Source: Nitrospirae bacterium MYbinv3 | GTDB lineage: Bacteria; Nitrospirota; Thermodesulfovibrionia; Thermodesulfovibrionales; Magnetobacteriaceae | Assembly (NCBI GenBank): GCA_002753395.1 | Contig: PEAB01000001.1 | Span: 1-64,000 of the forward strand | Length of the DNA: 64,000 nt | Direction of reading: 5' to 3' | Shown: positions 33,887 through 42,742 of the stretch, one piece after another | Position numbering within the stretch: the stretch's first letter is position 1 | Layout of the letters: each line of letters begins with the position of its first letter | The notes under the pieces: generated by a model | What the model was told of the DNA's origin: nothing | The model's input: the letters and a program-made list of their open reading frames with translations, nothing else | The model's database searches: none | Made by a program: the position numbers and the translations under genes

Positions 33887-34455
33887 GGTTTGTTGCATTT
33901 CAGTCTAGTCCTAGGGCTGGTGGAAACACTGAGATCCTGCTAAATGAGGCCATACGGGCAGTAAAAGATGCGGGAGAGGAGATAACCATCTTCAAACCGC
34001 ATCTTATGAACGTTGCCCCGTGCAGCAACTGCGGCGGCTGCGACCAGACTGGTCAGTGCGTCATCAACGACGACATGGAAGAGGTGTACAAGGCTATCTA
34101 TGAGGGCAGTCGATTTATACTGGCCAGCCCTGTATTCTTCTTTGGGCTGCCGGCACAGGTAAAGGCCGTCATCGACAGGTGTCAGGCATTGTGGTGTAAG
34201 AAATACCTCTTGAACCAGCCAATCAAGGACGACGAGCACATCAGGGAGGGGCTTGTGATACTAGTTGGCGGGATGAAGAAAGAGATCGGGTTTAAATGTG
34301 CTGAGGCCACGGCAACCGCATTCTTTAGAACTATAAGCGTTGGCCGCCATCAGAGCCTGTTCTTCCCTGGGATTGACGCTAAGGGGGCCATAAGAGAACA
34401 CCCTACTGCGTTAAACGACGTCTATACAGCCGCTGTAAAATTAATAGGGAGATAA
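33883..34455 (+). CDS. Flavodoxin-fold NAD(P)H-dependent oxidoreductase with Cys cluster
   Basis: 190 residues from GTG at 33883, which overlaps the preceding stop codon (GTGA). The ORF-track start at 33805 runs inside the desulforedoxin gene. The fold begins RFVAFQSSPRAGGNTEILL, the FMN phosphate loop of the NADPH-dependent FMN reductase family. CSNCGGCDQTGQC (about 49-61) resembles the compact cysteine motif of iron-sulfur flavoproteins that can bind a 4Fe-4S cluster. ASPVFFFGLPAQVKAVIDR is a second flavin contact. It probably passes electrons to the small iron carriers encoded around it. Confidence 0.85.
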   Translation: MRFVAFQSSPRAGGNTEILLNEAIRAVKDAGEEITIFKPHLMNVAPCSNCGGCDQTGQCVINDDMEEVYKAIYEGSRFILASPVFFFGLPAQVKAVIDRCQALWCKKYLLNQPIKDDEHIREGLVILVGGMKKEIGFKCAEATATAFFRTISVGRHQSLFFPGIDAKGAIREHPTALNDVYTAAVKLIGR

Positions 34456-34458
34456 GAT

Positions 34459-34722
34459 ATGGAGAAGAAAAACGTTGTTCTCTTAGCCTTAAGCACCTGT
34501 CCTGCTTGCAAGAAGACAAAGGAGTTCCTTAATAAAAATAATATAGAATACTTACTTGTAGAGCTTGACCTGCTTGATATCAACTCCAGGGACAGCGTGT
34601 TAGTCGAGGTAAAGCGGTTTAACCCGCGGGAGACCTTTCCCACGCTCGTCATAAACAAAGGGGAAAGGGTCATTGTCGGCTATGACGAGCCGGCGCTTGA
34701 AATCGAATTTGGAGGGCAATAG
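34459..34722 (+). CDS. Glutaredoxin-like thiol protein
   Basis: 87 residues with a thioredoxin fold: LLALSTCPACKKTKEFL gives the CPAC active site, then the TFPTLVINKG cis-proline segment and YDEPALE. It starts 3 bases after the flavoprotein gene and ends 1 base before the next, so it is co-translated. Likely a reductant for the peroxiredoxin or for mixed disulfides. Confidence 0.88.
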   Translation: MEKKNVVLLALSTCPACKKTKEFLNKNNIEYLLVELDLLDINSRDSVLVEVKRFNPRETFPTLVINKGERVIVGYDEPALEIEFGGQ

Positions 34723-34723
34723 G

Positions 34724-35047
34724 ATGGCAGCATTACCATCGAGATACCAGAAACTCAAGGACAAGCACGGGGCGTTCATAAACGCCGTCGAGCAACTGGG
34801 TACCGTTGTAAAGAACGAGGGGCCTTTAGATAATAAAACTGCGCTGCTGATCCAATTAGCAGGAGCGGCCGCTATACGCTCGGAAGGCTCGGTTCACAGT
34901 CACGTAAAAAGGGCGCTGGAGGCAGGCGCTACGAAAGAAGAGATCTCCCACGCTGTTATCCTTTTGGCAAGCGTTATGGGATTTCCACAAGTGGCTGCTG
35001 CATTGTCCTGGATAGAGGATGTATTTGAAACTCAACAGGGGGAATGA
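34724..35047 (+). CDS. Carboxymuconolactone decarboxylase/AhpD-family protein lacking the CxxC
   Basis: 107 residues from ATG 34724, placed by GGAGGG upstream; the track start lies within the previous gene in another frame. The helical core AIRSEGSVHSHVKRALEAGATKEEISHAVILLASVMGFP matches the CMD/AhpD family. AhpD uses a CxxC dithiol in this helix, but here it reads SVHSH, so disulfide reductase activity is unlikely. It may be a hydrolase or decarboxylase-like member, or an inactive partner of peroxiredoxin. Confidence 0.8.
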   Translation: MAALPSRYQKLKDKHGAFINAVEQLGTVVKNEGPLDNKTALLIQLAGAAAIRSEGSVHSHVKRALEAGATKEEISHAVILLASVMGFPQVAAALSWIEDVFETQQGE

Positions 35048-35087
35048 GAAGAAGACGTAATAGTTCAGTATACGATTGAAGCATTGT

Positions 35088-35246
35088 GCATAAACATGCG
35101 ATATAATGGGGTCAAGGGGACTTCTTTGTGCCAGGGGTGGCTCCCCCCTCCCCTTGTAGGTGGGTCTGAGGGAGGGGGTTGCGAACCCCTGCGGCAGAGG
35201 CAAAGCCCTCCATTCTTAATGCATACGGGTGAACTATTACAAAAAG
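35088..35246. repeat. Dispersed GC-rich repeat, copy 8, running into the ketoacyl synthase start
   Basis: Starts near TTGTGCATAAACATGCG and contains the CTTCTTTGTGCCAGGGGTGG and GGTTGCGAACCCCTGCGG blocks. The right edge GGGTGAACTATTACAAAAAG is shared with copy 16 (GGGTGAACTGTTACCAAAAAGG), so the repeat probably reaches into the first codons of the next gene. Confidence 0.75.
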
Positions 35247-36492
35247 ACGTGTTGCTATAACCGGCATTGGTGCAGTAACGCCCCTTGGGGGTAGTTTTAG
35301 ACAATCGTGGGAGGGATTACTCGGCAGCAGAAGCGGATTGAGCATCGTAGATGGCCGGGTTGCCGGCAAGATAAAGGACTTTCAGTGTCAGAGATATCTC
35401 TCAGAAAGGCAGCAAAGACGTCTTGACCCGTTTGTTCACTACGCCGTTGCCGCAGCCTCAATGGCGATTGAGGACAGCCTGCTGGATAGAGACCAGCTCA
35501 AAGGCTACGCCATCATAATCGGGACAAGCAGGGCGGGGATAACACACCTGAGCGAGGCGCTAAAGAATATCAACAGCACACACCGCGGAACAATCACTAC
35601 AGACGCTGCTAAACGGGTGTCGAGTTACCTAATGTCAGCCACAACGGCTGGTATGGCGGCCTCCTATCTCTCTCAGTTGTTTGGCACACGGGGTTATTCC
35701 CTTGGCATTTCAAACGCCTGTGCCTCAGGAGCTAATGCCGTTGGCGAGGCATTCCGCCTGATAGCGGATGGCTATGCAGATGTGGCAATATGCGGTGGCA
35801 CTGAAGCGCCGTTGTGTGATGTGTGCTTTATGGGTTATGAGGCGTGCAGGGCAATGTCACGTAGCAGCTTGGCACGCAGCAGTATGCAAGGGGATGCCCT
35901 TTCAGCATCCAGACCGTTTGACCTCAAGAGAGACGGTTTTGTACTATCTGAAGGGGCGGCAGTCTTGGTCCTTGAGGAGTACAATAGGGCGCACAGACGT
36001 AGTGCCAGGATATATGCCGAGATAGCAGCTTATGCAAACAACTCGGATGGATACGACCAGGTAAGGCCCCACAGCGCTGGACAGGCAAGGGCCATGTTGG
36101 ATGCCATAAGCAGCGCCGGCCTGAGCGCCAATGATGTTGATCACGTCAACGCCCACGGCAGTTCAACCCAGTTGGGCGATATCTCTGAAGCAGCGGCCAT
36201 AAAAGAGGTGTTTAGGGAAAGATTGGCGGAACTGCCCGTAACGGCCAACAAGTCATCAACCGGCCACATGCTTGCCGCCTCCGGGGCGTTTGAGTTAGCC
36301 GTATCGGCCATGACCATTGGGGAAGGCATCATCCCGCCTACGATAAACGTCAATGAGATAGACCCTGAGTGCCCTATAAACCTTGTCAGTGATTATGTTA
36401 AGATACCGGTTAAGACGGTTCTGTCTAATTCGTTTGGCTTTGGAGGGGTTAACGCAGTTATGATACTAAAAAAATGTGAGGACGGCGAATGA
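35236..36492 (+). CDS. Beta-ketoacyl-ACP synthase (FabF/KAS II type), no standard start codon
   Basis: Reading upstream of the track's TTG start (35338), homology continues in frame as TKRRVAITGIGAVTPLGGS, the conserved first strand of KAS enzymes. An in-frame TGA lies two codons before the codon ATT at 35236. From ATT the protein is 418 residues, the normal length. Catalytic residues are present: Cys in SNACASGANAVGEA, His in NAHGSSTQLGD and His in KSSTGHMLAASG. It condenses acyl chains with malonyl-ACP. Either ATT initiates, or a truncated protein starts at TTG 35338, or the gene is impaired by the adjacent repeat. It overlaps the next gene by 4 bases. Confidence 0.75.
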   Translation: MTKRRVAITGIGAVTPLGGSFRQSWEGLLGSRSGLSIVDGRVAGKIKDFQCQRYLSERQQRRLDPFVHYAVAAASMAIEDSLLDRDQLKGYAIIIGTSRAGITHLSEALKNINSTHRGTITTDAAKRVSSYLMSATTAGMAASYLSQLFGTRGYSLGISNACASGANAVGEAFRLIADGYADVAICGGTEAPLCDVCFMGYEACRAMSRSSLARSSMQGDALSASRPFDLKRDGFVLSEGAAVLVLEEYNRAHRRSARIYAEIAAYANNSDGYDQVRPHSAGQARAMLDAISSAGLSANDVDHVNAHGSSTQLGDISEAAAIKEVFRERLAELPVTANKSSTGHMLAASGAFELAVSAMTIGEGIIPPTINVNEIDPECPINLVSDYVKIPVKTVLSNSFGFGGVNAVMILKKCEDGE

Positions 36493-37799
36493 GTTTAGTG
36501 CAACGCATACAGGTTAGAGATGCAAGGGTGGGCATAATAGGTCTTGGTTATGTGGGGTTACCACTGCTTATTGAGTTTTTAAAAGCAGGTTTTAACGTTA
36601 CAGGCTTCGATACTGACCAGAGAAAGGTGAGTCTATTAAGAGAAGGAAAGAGCTATATAAAACACATCGACAGCAGCCGCATTGAGCAGCACGTAAACAG
36701 GCAGTTCTTCCCGACAAACGACTTCTCAATGCTTTCTGGGATGGACTGTATAATCATCTGCGTCCCTACACCTCTGAATAAGCACCGAGAGCCAGATCTA
36801 ACGTTTGTCTTTGATTCTACCAAGGTCATAGCCAGGTACCTCAAAAGAGGGCAGCTGGTAGTGTTAGAATCTACCACCTATCCGGGTACAACCAGCGAAG
36901 ACATGAAGGCTATATTAGATGAGACTGGGCTTGTGCCAGGAGTGGATTACTACCTGGCCTACTCGGCAGAACGTGAGGACCCCAATAATACTAATTACTC
37001 TACATCTACCATCCCAAAGGTGGTAAGCGGTCATACCCCTGATTGCCTGAACGTTGTCAAGACCCTCTATGACACAATAATATCCAGGACGGTACCCGTG
37101 TCCTCAACAAAGGTAGCCGAGGCCGCCAAGCTCCTTGAAAACATCTATCGAGCCGTCAACATCGCCCTGGTTAATGAGATGAAGATGCTCTTTGACGCCA
37201 TGGACATAGACATTTGGGAGGTAATAGAGACGGCAAAGACCAAACCATTTGGGTTTCAGGCCTTCTACCCAGGCCCCGGTCTAGGAGGGCATTGTATCCC
37301 CATAGACCCCTTTTATCTAACCTGGAAGGCCAAGCAGTACGAAATCCCAACCAGGTTTATTGAGCTAGCAGGGGAGATCAACACCCACATGCCCTTCTAC
37401 GTAGTTGAGAAGGTCAAAGATGCACTTAACGTCTTAAAAAAATCTTTAAACGGCTCAAAGATACTTGTTCTGGGTGTTGCCTACAAGAAAGACGTAGACG
37501 ACCAGAGGGAATCACCCGCACTGAAGATCATACAGTTGCTCATAAAGAACGGGGCACAGGTGTGCTACAACGACCCCCACGTCAGTGTCTGTCAAGGTCA
37601 TCGACACTATCCCGATATAGATATGACAAGCGTTGAACTATCAGCCGATCTGCTAAGTAAAGTAGACCTGGCGCTCCTGATAACTGACCACAACGCCTTC
37701 GATTATACCTTCATTGAGGAACATGCAAGGTGTATCGTTGATACACGGGACGCCTTTAGACGAAATAACATAAGGAGTGAAAAAGTTTACAGGGCATGA
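36489..37799 (+). CDS. Nucleotide-sugar dehydrogenase (UDP-glucose/UDP-GlcNAc dehydrogenase family)
   Basis: 436 residues. Rossmann motif VGIIGLGYVGLPLLIEF near 14-30, CVPTPLN, the catalytic cysteine in GPGLGGHCIPIDPFY, and the C-terminal domain GVAYKKDVDDQRESPAL. The family oxidises UDP-hexoses to uronic acids in two NAD-dependent steps. The extra GHCIPIDPFYL form and length suit the UDP-N-acetyl-hexosamine (WbpA-like) branch, but the substrate cannot be fixed by eye. It overlaps neighbours on both sides by 4 bases and is in an operon with the epimerase. Confidence 0.88.
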   Translation: MSLVQRIQVRDARVGIIGLGYVGLPLLIEFLKAGFNVTGFDTDQRKVSLLREGKSYIKHIDSSRIEQHVNRQFFPTNDFSMLSGMDCIIICVPTPLNKHREPDLTFVFDSTKVIARYLKRGQLVVLESTTYPGTTSEDMKAILDETGLVPGVDYYLAYSAEREDPNNTNYSTSTIPKVVSGHTPDCLNVVKTLYDTIISRTVPVSSTKVAEAAKLLENIYRAVNIALVNEMKMLFDAMDIDIWEVIETAKTKPFGFQAFYPGPGLGGHCIPIDPFYLTWKAKQYEIPTRFIELAGEINTHMPFYVVEKVKDALNVLKKSLNGSKILVLGVAYKKDVDDQRESPALKIIQLLIKNGAQVCYNDPHVSVCQGHRHYPDIDMTSVELSADLLSKVDLALLITDHNAFDYTFIEEHARCIVDTRDAFRRNNIRSEKVYRA

Positions 37800-38794
37800 A
37801 TAAAATATTAGTAACCGGAGCAGCCGGTTTTATTGGCTTTCATCTGTGTACGAGATTGCTTGAGATGGAAAGAACCGTTGTTGGCATAGATTGTCTAAAC
37901 GACTACTATGATGTTAACCTAAAGCTAAACAGACTCAAGCAGATAGATGGGGCCACAAACTTCAAGTTTGTAAAAATGGACATAGCTGATAGGGACACTA
38001 TGCAATTGTTATTTCAAGAGGAAAACTTTGACTGTGTTGTAAACCTCGCCGCTCAGGCTGGCGTCAGGTATTCACTGATAAATCCCCATGCCTATATACA
38101 GAGCAATATCAACGGCTTCTTAAACATCCTTGAAGGCTGCAGATTCAACAAGGTCAAGCACCTTGTCTTTGCCTCATCTAGTTCCGTCTATGGGGCAAAT
38201 AAGGAAAAACCCTTTAGCGTCGACCACAATGTAGACCATCCAGTATCTCTGTATGCCGCTACAAAAAAGTCTAACGAATTGATGGCCCACACGTACGCAA
38301 GTCTGTACAGTATCCCCAGTACCGGCCTTAGATTCTTTACAGTCTATGGTCCGTGGGGGCGGCCGGATATGGCGCTTTTTCTTTTCACTGATGCAATCAT
38401 CAAAGACAGACCTATAGACGTCTTTAACTATGGAAAGATGGTAAGAGACTTCACATACATAGATGACATAGTAGAAGGGGTTGTCAGGATAATCGACAGG
38501 GTTGCCCAGCCAGATCCAAACTGGAATGGCAGCGCAGCATCCAGCTTTGCCCCCTACAGGCTATACAACATCGGCAATAACACACCGGTTGCCCTGATGC
38601 GCTTCATAGAGTGCATAGAGGATGCCCTCGGCAAAAAGGCCAAAAAGAACTTCCTGCAGATGCAGGCTGGCGATGTTGAGGAGACATACGCCGATATCTC
38701 CGGCCTGGAGAGAGACGTCGCCTTCAAACCATCAACCCCCATAGAAACCGGTATAAAAGCCTTCATCAACTGGTATACTCAATACTACAAATAA
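37796..38794 (+). CDS. UDP-glucuronate 4-epimerase-like NAD-dependent epimerase
   Basis: 332 residues of the extended short-chain dehydrogenase family. TGAAGFIGFHL near the N terminus binds NAD; the catalytic YxxxK is in YAATKKSNE; GIDCLNDYYDVNLKLNRL and FRFFTVYGPWGRPDMALFLFT-like segments are characteristic of uronate epimerases (LspL/CapI type). It follows the dehydrogenase by an ATGA overlap, so together they likely convert UDP-glucose to UDP-galacturonate or the N-acetylated equivalents for surface polysaccharide. Confidence 0.88.
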   Translation: MNKILVTGAAGFIGFHLCTRLLEMERTVVGIDCLNDYYDVNLKLNRLKQIDGATNFKFVKMDIADRDTMQLLFQEENFDCVVNLAAQAGVRYSLINPHAYIQSNINGFLNILEGCRFNKVKHLVFASSSSVYGANKEKPFSVDHNVDHPVSLYAATKKSNELMAHTYASLYSIPSTGLRFFTVYGPWGRPDMALFLFTDAIIKDRPIDVFNYGKMVRDFTYIDDIVEGVVRIIDRVAQPDPNWNGSAASSFAPYRLYNIGNNTPVALMRFIECIEDALGKKAKKNFLQMQAGDVEETYADISGLERDVAFKPSTPIETGIKAFINWYTQYYK

Positions 38795-38795
38795 A

Positions 38796-39031
38796 AGGGG
38801 AGGGGTGAGCCATAATGCTGTTGACTTAAGGATGTAAAGATGCAAAAAAATAGAGAGGGCTTTGCCCTCCCTAGACCCTCCCACAAGGGGACTCGCCCCT
38901 TTGACCCCGTAAATGTCAGGCGTGGCTGCTAAAGATGTTACTTGCTATACATCAATAATGCTTAAGTCAACAGCATTAGGGGTGAGCCACCCCTGGCACA
39001 AAGAAGTCCCCTTGTTCCCATGTTTTGCTTA
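38796..39031. repeat. Dispersed GC-rich repeat, copy 9 (composite)
   Basis: A longer composite copy. It has an AATGCTGTTGACTTAAG / CTTAAGTCAACAGCATTA inverted pair enclosing a GTCAGGCGTGGCTGCTAAAG module, set inside GGGGTGAGCCACCCCTGGCAC and CCCATGTTTTGCTTATGCCC pieces. This suggests one element inserted inside another. No gene was recognised. Confidence 0.75.
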
Positions 39032-39094
39032 TGCCCTTTATATTTTTTGCTTCATTGACACAATTTGCCGGATTTTGTTAGCCTATAGATATAA

Positions 39095-39493
39095 ATGTCA
39101 AGAAAGGCTGAAAGACGAAAGCAAAGAAGACGGGATGTAAGATTAATTGCAGAGGAGACAGACAAATTCGTCATTGCGGACGTTACTCCACAGATGAAGG
39201 AGGCGCTGACGATGGTGTCTAAGTCAAATCTGACGCCTGAGTGCCTGGAGTCATTAGTGGCGATGTCGGAAAGGAATGCGGAGTTCCTGGATGCCATTGA
39301 GAAATTAGGCCCAGAGGGTATGCTCGTTATGTGTCAGTTGGCTAAGGATGACAACTACGTCTTGACAACCAAGATAACACTCCTTGAGATATTAAACCGG
39401 CTTGGCAGAAAGGACTTTATTCACAGGATTCTGCATAAGCTTGGTGCTGTCATCCAGGCAATTCTCAATCTAAAAGAACTGCTTACATATTAA
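39095..39493 (+). CDS. Hypothetical basic-tailed protein
   Basis: 132 residues. The first 16 are strongly basic (SRKAERRKQRRRDVR), then a helical body (MKEALTMVSKSNLTPECLESLVAMSERNAEFLDAIEKLG) without membrane segments. I recognise no family. No ribosome site is evident before the ATG, and the gene is isolated between two repeats. The basic tail could bind nucleic acid, which is inference only. Confidence 0.6.
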   Translation: MSRKAERRKQRRRDVRLIAEETDKFVIADVTPQMKEALTMVSKSNLTPECLESLVAMSERNAEFLDAIEKLGPEGMLVMCQLAKDDNYVLTTKITLLEILNRLGRKDFIHRILHKLGAVIQAILNLKELLTY

Positions 39494-39517
39494 GTTATTA
39501 GTTTTACAGTAAACATA

Positions 39518-39617
39518 GGGATTGTCTGAACTAGGATTACACGGATTAAAGGATTTACAGGAAAAAGATTTTAATTAATCATGGTAATCCCTTAATCTGT
39601 TAAATAGTGGTTCAGAT
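39518..39617. repeat. 100-bp inverted-end repeat (TCTGAAC family), copy A
   Basis: Shares TAAACAT.G.GATTGTCTGAACTAGG and the end TGGTTCAGAT with 50712-50820. The ends are inverted (TCTGAACT and AGTGGTTCAGA). No ORF. Confidence 0.7.
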
Positions 39618-39673
39618 ATTTTTTATGGCAACCATATGGAATATGATATTGTCAAATTAGTTATGGAGGAAGG

Positions 39674-41029
39674 ATGGAAAAAACAAAGATAACCCTTGAT
39701 GAAAACGATATACCAAGGCAATGGTATAACATATCAGCGGATATGCCAACACCCTTAAGACCGCCGCTAAACCCTAAAACGCTAAAACCAATAACACCTG
39801 ATGAACTATCTGCCATATTTCCCATGTCTATTATAGAACAGGAGGTGTCTACTCAACGGTGGATAGATATACCTGAGGAGATTATCAACATCTATACGCT
39901 GTGGAGGCCGTCGCCCCTTTACAGGGCACACAGGCTCGAAAGGGCGCTCTCAACACCCTCCAAGATATACTATAAGTACGAGGGGGTTAGCCCAGCCGGC
40001 AGCCATAAGACCAACACCTCCATTGCTCAGGCTTACTACAATAAACAAGCAGGGATAAAGAGGATTGCCACCGAGACGGGGGCAGGTCAATGGGGCTCGG
40101 CCTTGGCTCTTGCAGGTTCCTTCTTTGGCCTGGACATCACGGTGTATATGGTCAAGGTCAGCTTTAATCAGAAGCCCTATAGGAGAATCCAAATGGAATC
40201 GTGGGGGGCCAAGGTAATTCCCAGCCCAAGCGATACCACAAACTCAGGAAGGGCAATACTGCAAAAGGACCCCGACAACAACGGAAGCCTAGGAATTGCC
40301 ATATCCGAGGCCATAGAGGTTGCCGCAACCAATAAGGATACCAACTACTCGCTTGGCTCCGTCCTCAATCACGTGCTCTTGCATCAAACCGTTATTGGGC
40401 TTGAGTGTAAGAAGCAGCTTGAGCTTGTAAATGACTATCCTGATGTTGTGATAGGCTGCTGTGGCGGGGGCAGCAACTTAGGGGGAGTCAGCTTCCCGTT
40501 TTTATATGATAAGATAAACGGAAAGGCCTTGAGGGTTATAGCGGTTGAACCGGAATCCTGTCCCACACTCACAAAGGGTGAGTTCAGATACGACTTTGGC
40601 GACACCGCAGGACTGACGCCGCTTCTGATGCTACACACGTTGGGACACGACTTCATCCCGCCCGCAATCCACGCAGGCGGTTTAAGGTATCACGCCGACG
40701 CCCCGCAGGTCTGCCAGCTCGTACAGGATGGCCTGATTGAGGCACGCGCCTATGGTCAGTTGTCGGTGTTTGAGGCAGCGCTGCTCTTTGCCAAGACCGA
40801 GGGTATAATCCCAGCGCCAGAGAGCTCCCACGCTATAAGGTGCGCTATAGATGAGGCCCTCATCAGCAAGGAAGAGGGTAAGGCCAAAACCATCCTCTTC
40901 AACCTAAGCGGCCATGGAAACCTGGACATGATGGCCTACGCAAGCTACCTCGAAGGCAAGATAAAGGACTACGAATACCCCGATGGGTTGATAAAAGAAT
41001 CTCTATCAAAACTGCCTGTTATATCCTAA
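39674..41029 (+). CDS. trpB2: TrpB2-type tryptophan synthase beta-like protein
   Basis: 451 residues, longer than classical TrpB (about 400) because of N- and C-terminal extensions typical of TrpB2. The PLP lysine is in [21 protein letters not shown] and the phosphate loop [10 protein letters not shown] are clear. TrpB2 enzymes condense serine with indole, and can act without TrpA. GGAGGAAGG precedes the ATG. No other trp genes are nearby, so it may serve as an indole salvage enzyme or as the stand-alone beta subunit. Confidence 0.93.
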   Translation: MEKTKITLDENDIPRQWYNISADMPTPLRPPLNPKTLKPITPDELSAIFPMSIIEQEVSTQRWIDIPEEIINIYTLWRPSPLYRAHRLERALSTPSKIYYKYEGVSPAGSHKTNTSIAQAYYNKQAGIKRIATETGAGQWGSALALAGSFFGLDITVYMVKVSFNQKPYRRIQMESWGAKVIPSPSDTTNSGRAILQKDPDNNGSLGIAISEAIEVAATNKDTNYSLGSVLNHVLLHQTVIGLECKKQLELVNDYPDVVIGCCGGGSNLGGVSFPFLYDKINGKALRVIAVEPESCPTLTKGEFRYDFGDTAGLTPLLMLHTLGHDFIPPAIHAGGLRYHADAPQVCQLVQDGLIEARAYGQLSVFEAALLFAKTEGIIPAPESSHAIRCAIDEALISKEEGKAKTILFNLSGHGNLDMMAYASYLEGKIKDYEYPDGLIKESLSKLPVIS

Positions 41030-41047
41030 TATTTGGAGTCTATCCGA

Positions 41048-41115
41048 TTTACGGGGTCAAGAGGACTGGTCCCCTTGTAGTGGGGTCTGAGGGGGGGCAA
41101 AGCCCCCCCTTCTAC
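41048..41115. repeat. Dispersed GC-rich repeat, copy 10 (short)
   Basis: A truncated copy with TTACGGGGTCAAGAGGACTGG and a GGGGGGGCAAAGCCCCCCC palindrome just after trpB2, a good position for a terminator. Confidence 0.7.
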
Positions 41116-41138
41116 TCCTTACTCTTACCTTCCCAGTA

Positions 41139-42059
41139 ATGGAAGTTATCGTAGACAGCGCCGAAGCTGGGCAGCGTCTTGACCAGTTCCTGACAATCAG
41201 GACATCCAAGAGTCGATCGCAGTTAGAGTGCGCTATCAAGGATGGTCTGATAAAGGTCAATGGTTCCGTTAAAAAGCAGGGTTATAGAGTAAAGGCCAAT
41301 GATGTCATAGGATTAATCCTTCAGCCAGAGCCAACGCAGCAGTTACACCCGCAGGATTTACCCCTTGATGTCGTTTATCAGGATGACAGCTTGATTGTGG
41401 TTGACAAGCCTCCCGACATGGTCATGTATCCGGGTGCTGGCCACTCCGAGGGTAGTCTCATAAACGGTATAGCAAATCGGGTACAACACCTGGCGACTGT
41501 GGGGGGGCCTTTAAGGCCCGGTATCGTGCACAGGATTGATAGGGATACCTCTGGCCTGGTGGTCGTTGCCCTCGATGACGCTGCATACTACGGGCTGGTT
41601 GCGCAGTTCAAGGACAGATCGATCAAGCGGAGATACAAGACCATCCTCTACGGTAAACTTAACAAGACCGAGGGTGAGATAGACCTGCCCATTGGGCGCA
41701 GCGATGCAGACAGGAAAAAGATGTCCACGCATACGAGGCGTCCTAAGTCTGCCATAACGAGGTGGCGTCTCATTGAGGAGCTGCGTTGTGCCTCCCTTGT
41801 GGAGGCGGCACTGTCAACGGGTAGGACCCATCAGATAAGGGTTCACTTTGCGGCCATTGGGCACCCCGTCCTTGGGGATAGCACCTACGGCCGGAAGACC
41901 TCAATAGAGATGGGCAGCCGGATCGTACACATAAAACGTCAGATGCTCCATGCAGGCGTACTAGGCCTTGTGCATCCGGTTACGGGACAGTACATGGAGT
42001 TTAAGAGTCCCCCTCCCGCTGATATGGTTGAGGTAATAGACCTGTTAAAGCTGCTATAA
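41139..42059 (+). CDS. RluD-family 23S rRNA pseudouridine synthase
   Basis: 306 residues. An N-terminal S4 RNA-binding domain (about 10-70; QRLDQFLTIRTSKSRSQLECAIKDGLIKVNG) is followed by the catalytic domain with HRIDRDTSGLVV, in which the aspartate of RxDxxTSG is the catalytic nucleophile, and the GRTHQIRVHF segment. It converts uridines in large-subunit rRNA to pseudouridine. RluC, RluD and similar paralogues cannot be separated by eye. Confidence 0.92.
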   Translation: MEVIVDSAEAGQRLDQFLTIRTSKSRSQLECAIKDGLIKVNGSVKKQGYRVKANDVIGLILQPEPTQQLHPQDLPLDVVYQDDSLIVVDKPPDMVMYPGAGHSEGSLINGIANRVQHLATVGGPLRPGIVHRIDRDTSGLVVVALDDAAYYGLVAQFKDRSIKRRYKTILYGKLNKTEGEIDLPIGRSDADRKKMSTHTRRPKSAITRWRLIEELRCASLVEAALSTGRTHQIRVHFAAIGHPVLGDSTYGRKTSIEMGSRIVHIKRQMLHAGVLGLVHPVTGQYMEFKSPPPADMVEVIDLLKLL

Positions 42060-42069
42060 TATAGTTAGT

Positions 42070-42231
42070 ATGAAGCAGAGGGTTACGAGAAAGAAGTTAG
42101 CTACTGACATCAGGCCGTCAGACACCAGGCCCAAGACGATGCCTTGCATAAACCGTGATTGCAAGCTGAGGGTTAAGGGCTGTATGGGGTTTGAGGGCTG
42201 TCCCGGCTATAAAACTATAGCCAAGGAGTAA
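42070..42231 (+). CDS. 53-residue Cys-rich small protein
   Basis: Too short for the track. ATG at 42070, ten bases after the pseudouridine synthase stop; it ends four bases before the pncC start, so the three look like one operon. Basic N-terminal half (MKQRVTRKKLATDIRPSDTRPK), then four cysteines in MPCINRDCKLRVKGCMGFEGCPGYK, consistent with a metal site or RNA-binding knuckle. No family recognised. The tight packing is the main support. Confidence 0.55.
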   Translation: MKQRVTRKKLATDIRPSDTRPKTMPCINRDCKLRVKGCMGFEGCPGYKTIAKE

Positions 42232-42235
42232 AGAG

Positions 42236-42742
42236 GTGTCAGACGATTACATAATGCAGGACATTGCTGCATTAGCTGAGAGGGTGGTTGAGGCGGCCTC
42301 TAAGAGGTGCAAGACCATCGCCGTTGCGGAGTCGTGCACTGGGGGTATGATTGCGGCTGCGATTACCTCAGTAGCTGGTAGCTCAAGGGTGTTTTTAGGC
42401 GGTGTGGTGTCATACAGTAATGAATTAAAGGAGCTGTTTTTAAATGTTTCACGTGAAACGCTTATATCTCATGGAGCGGTCAGCCCACAAACCGCATTAC
42501 AGATGGTCAGAGGCATAGCGTCAAGGACAAATGCAGATCTCGCCGTAGCGGTAACGGGCATAGCTGGCCCCTCTGGCGGGACGATTGATAAACCTGTTGG
42601 GCTTGTCTACATATCCGTGAAGGGTATTGGCGGGGTAGAGGCGGTACATGAATTTCGATTCACAGACGATCGTCAGGAGATAAGAGGCAAGACTACGACA
42701 GAGGCCCTGCGTCTCCTCTTTGGAGCACTACATAGAGTCTAA
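42236..42742 (+). CDS. pncC: Nicotinamide-nucleotide amidase PncC (CinA C-terminal domain)
   Basis: 168 residues from a GTG, with AAGGAG at the end of the preceding small ORF. Stand-alone CinA C-terminal domain: VAESCTGGMIAAAITSVAGSS holds the catalytic serine; SYSNELKELFL and VAVTGIAGPSGG are the other family motifs. It deamidates nicotinamide mononucleotide to the acid form for NAD recycling. It overlaps the convergent DUF167 gene by 15 bases. TTTCACGTGAAA, a palindrome, lies inside the gene. Confidence 0.92.
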   Translation: MSDDYIMQDIAALAERVVEAASKRCKTIAVAESCTGGMIAAAITSVAGSSRVFLGGVVSYSNELKELFLNVSRETLISHGAVSPQTALQMVRGIASRTNADLAVAVTGIAGPSGGTIDKPVGLVYISVKGIGGVEAVHEFRFTDDRQEIRGKTTTEALRLLFGALHRV

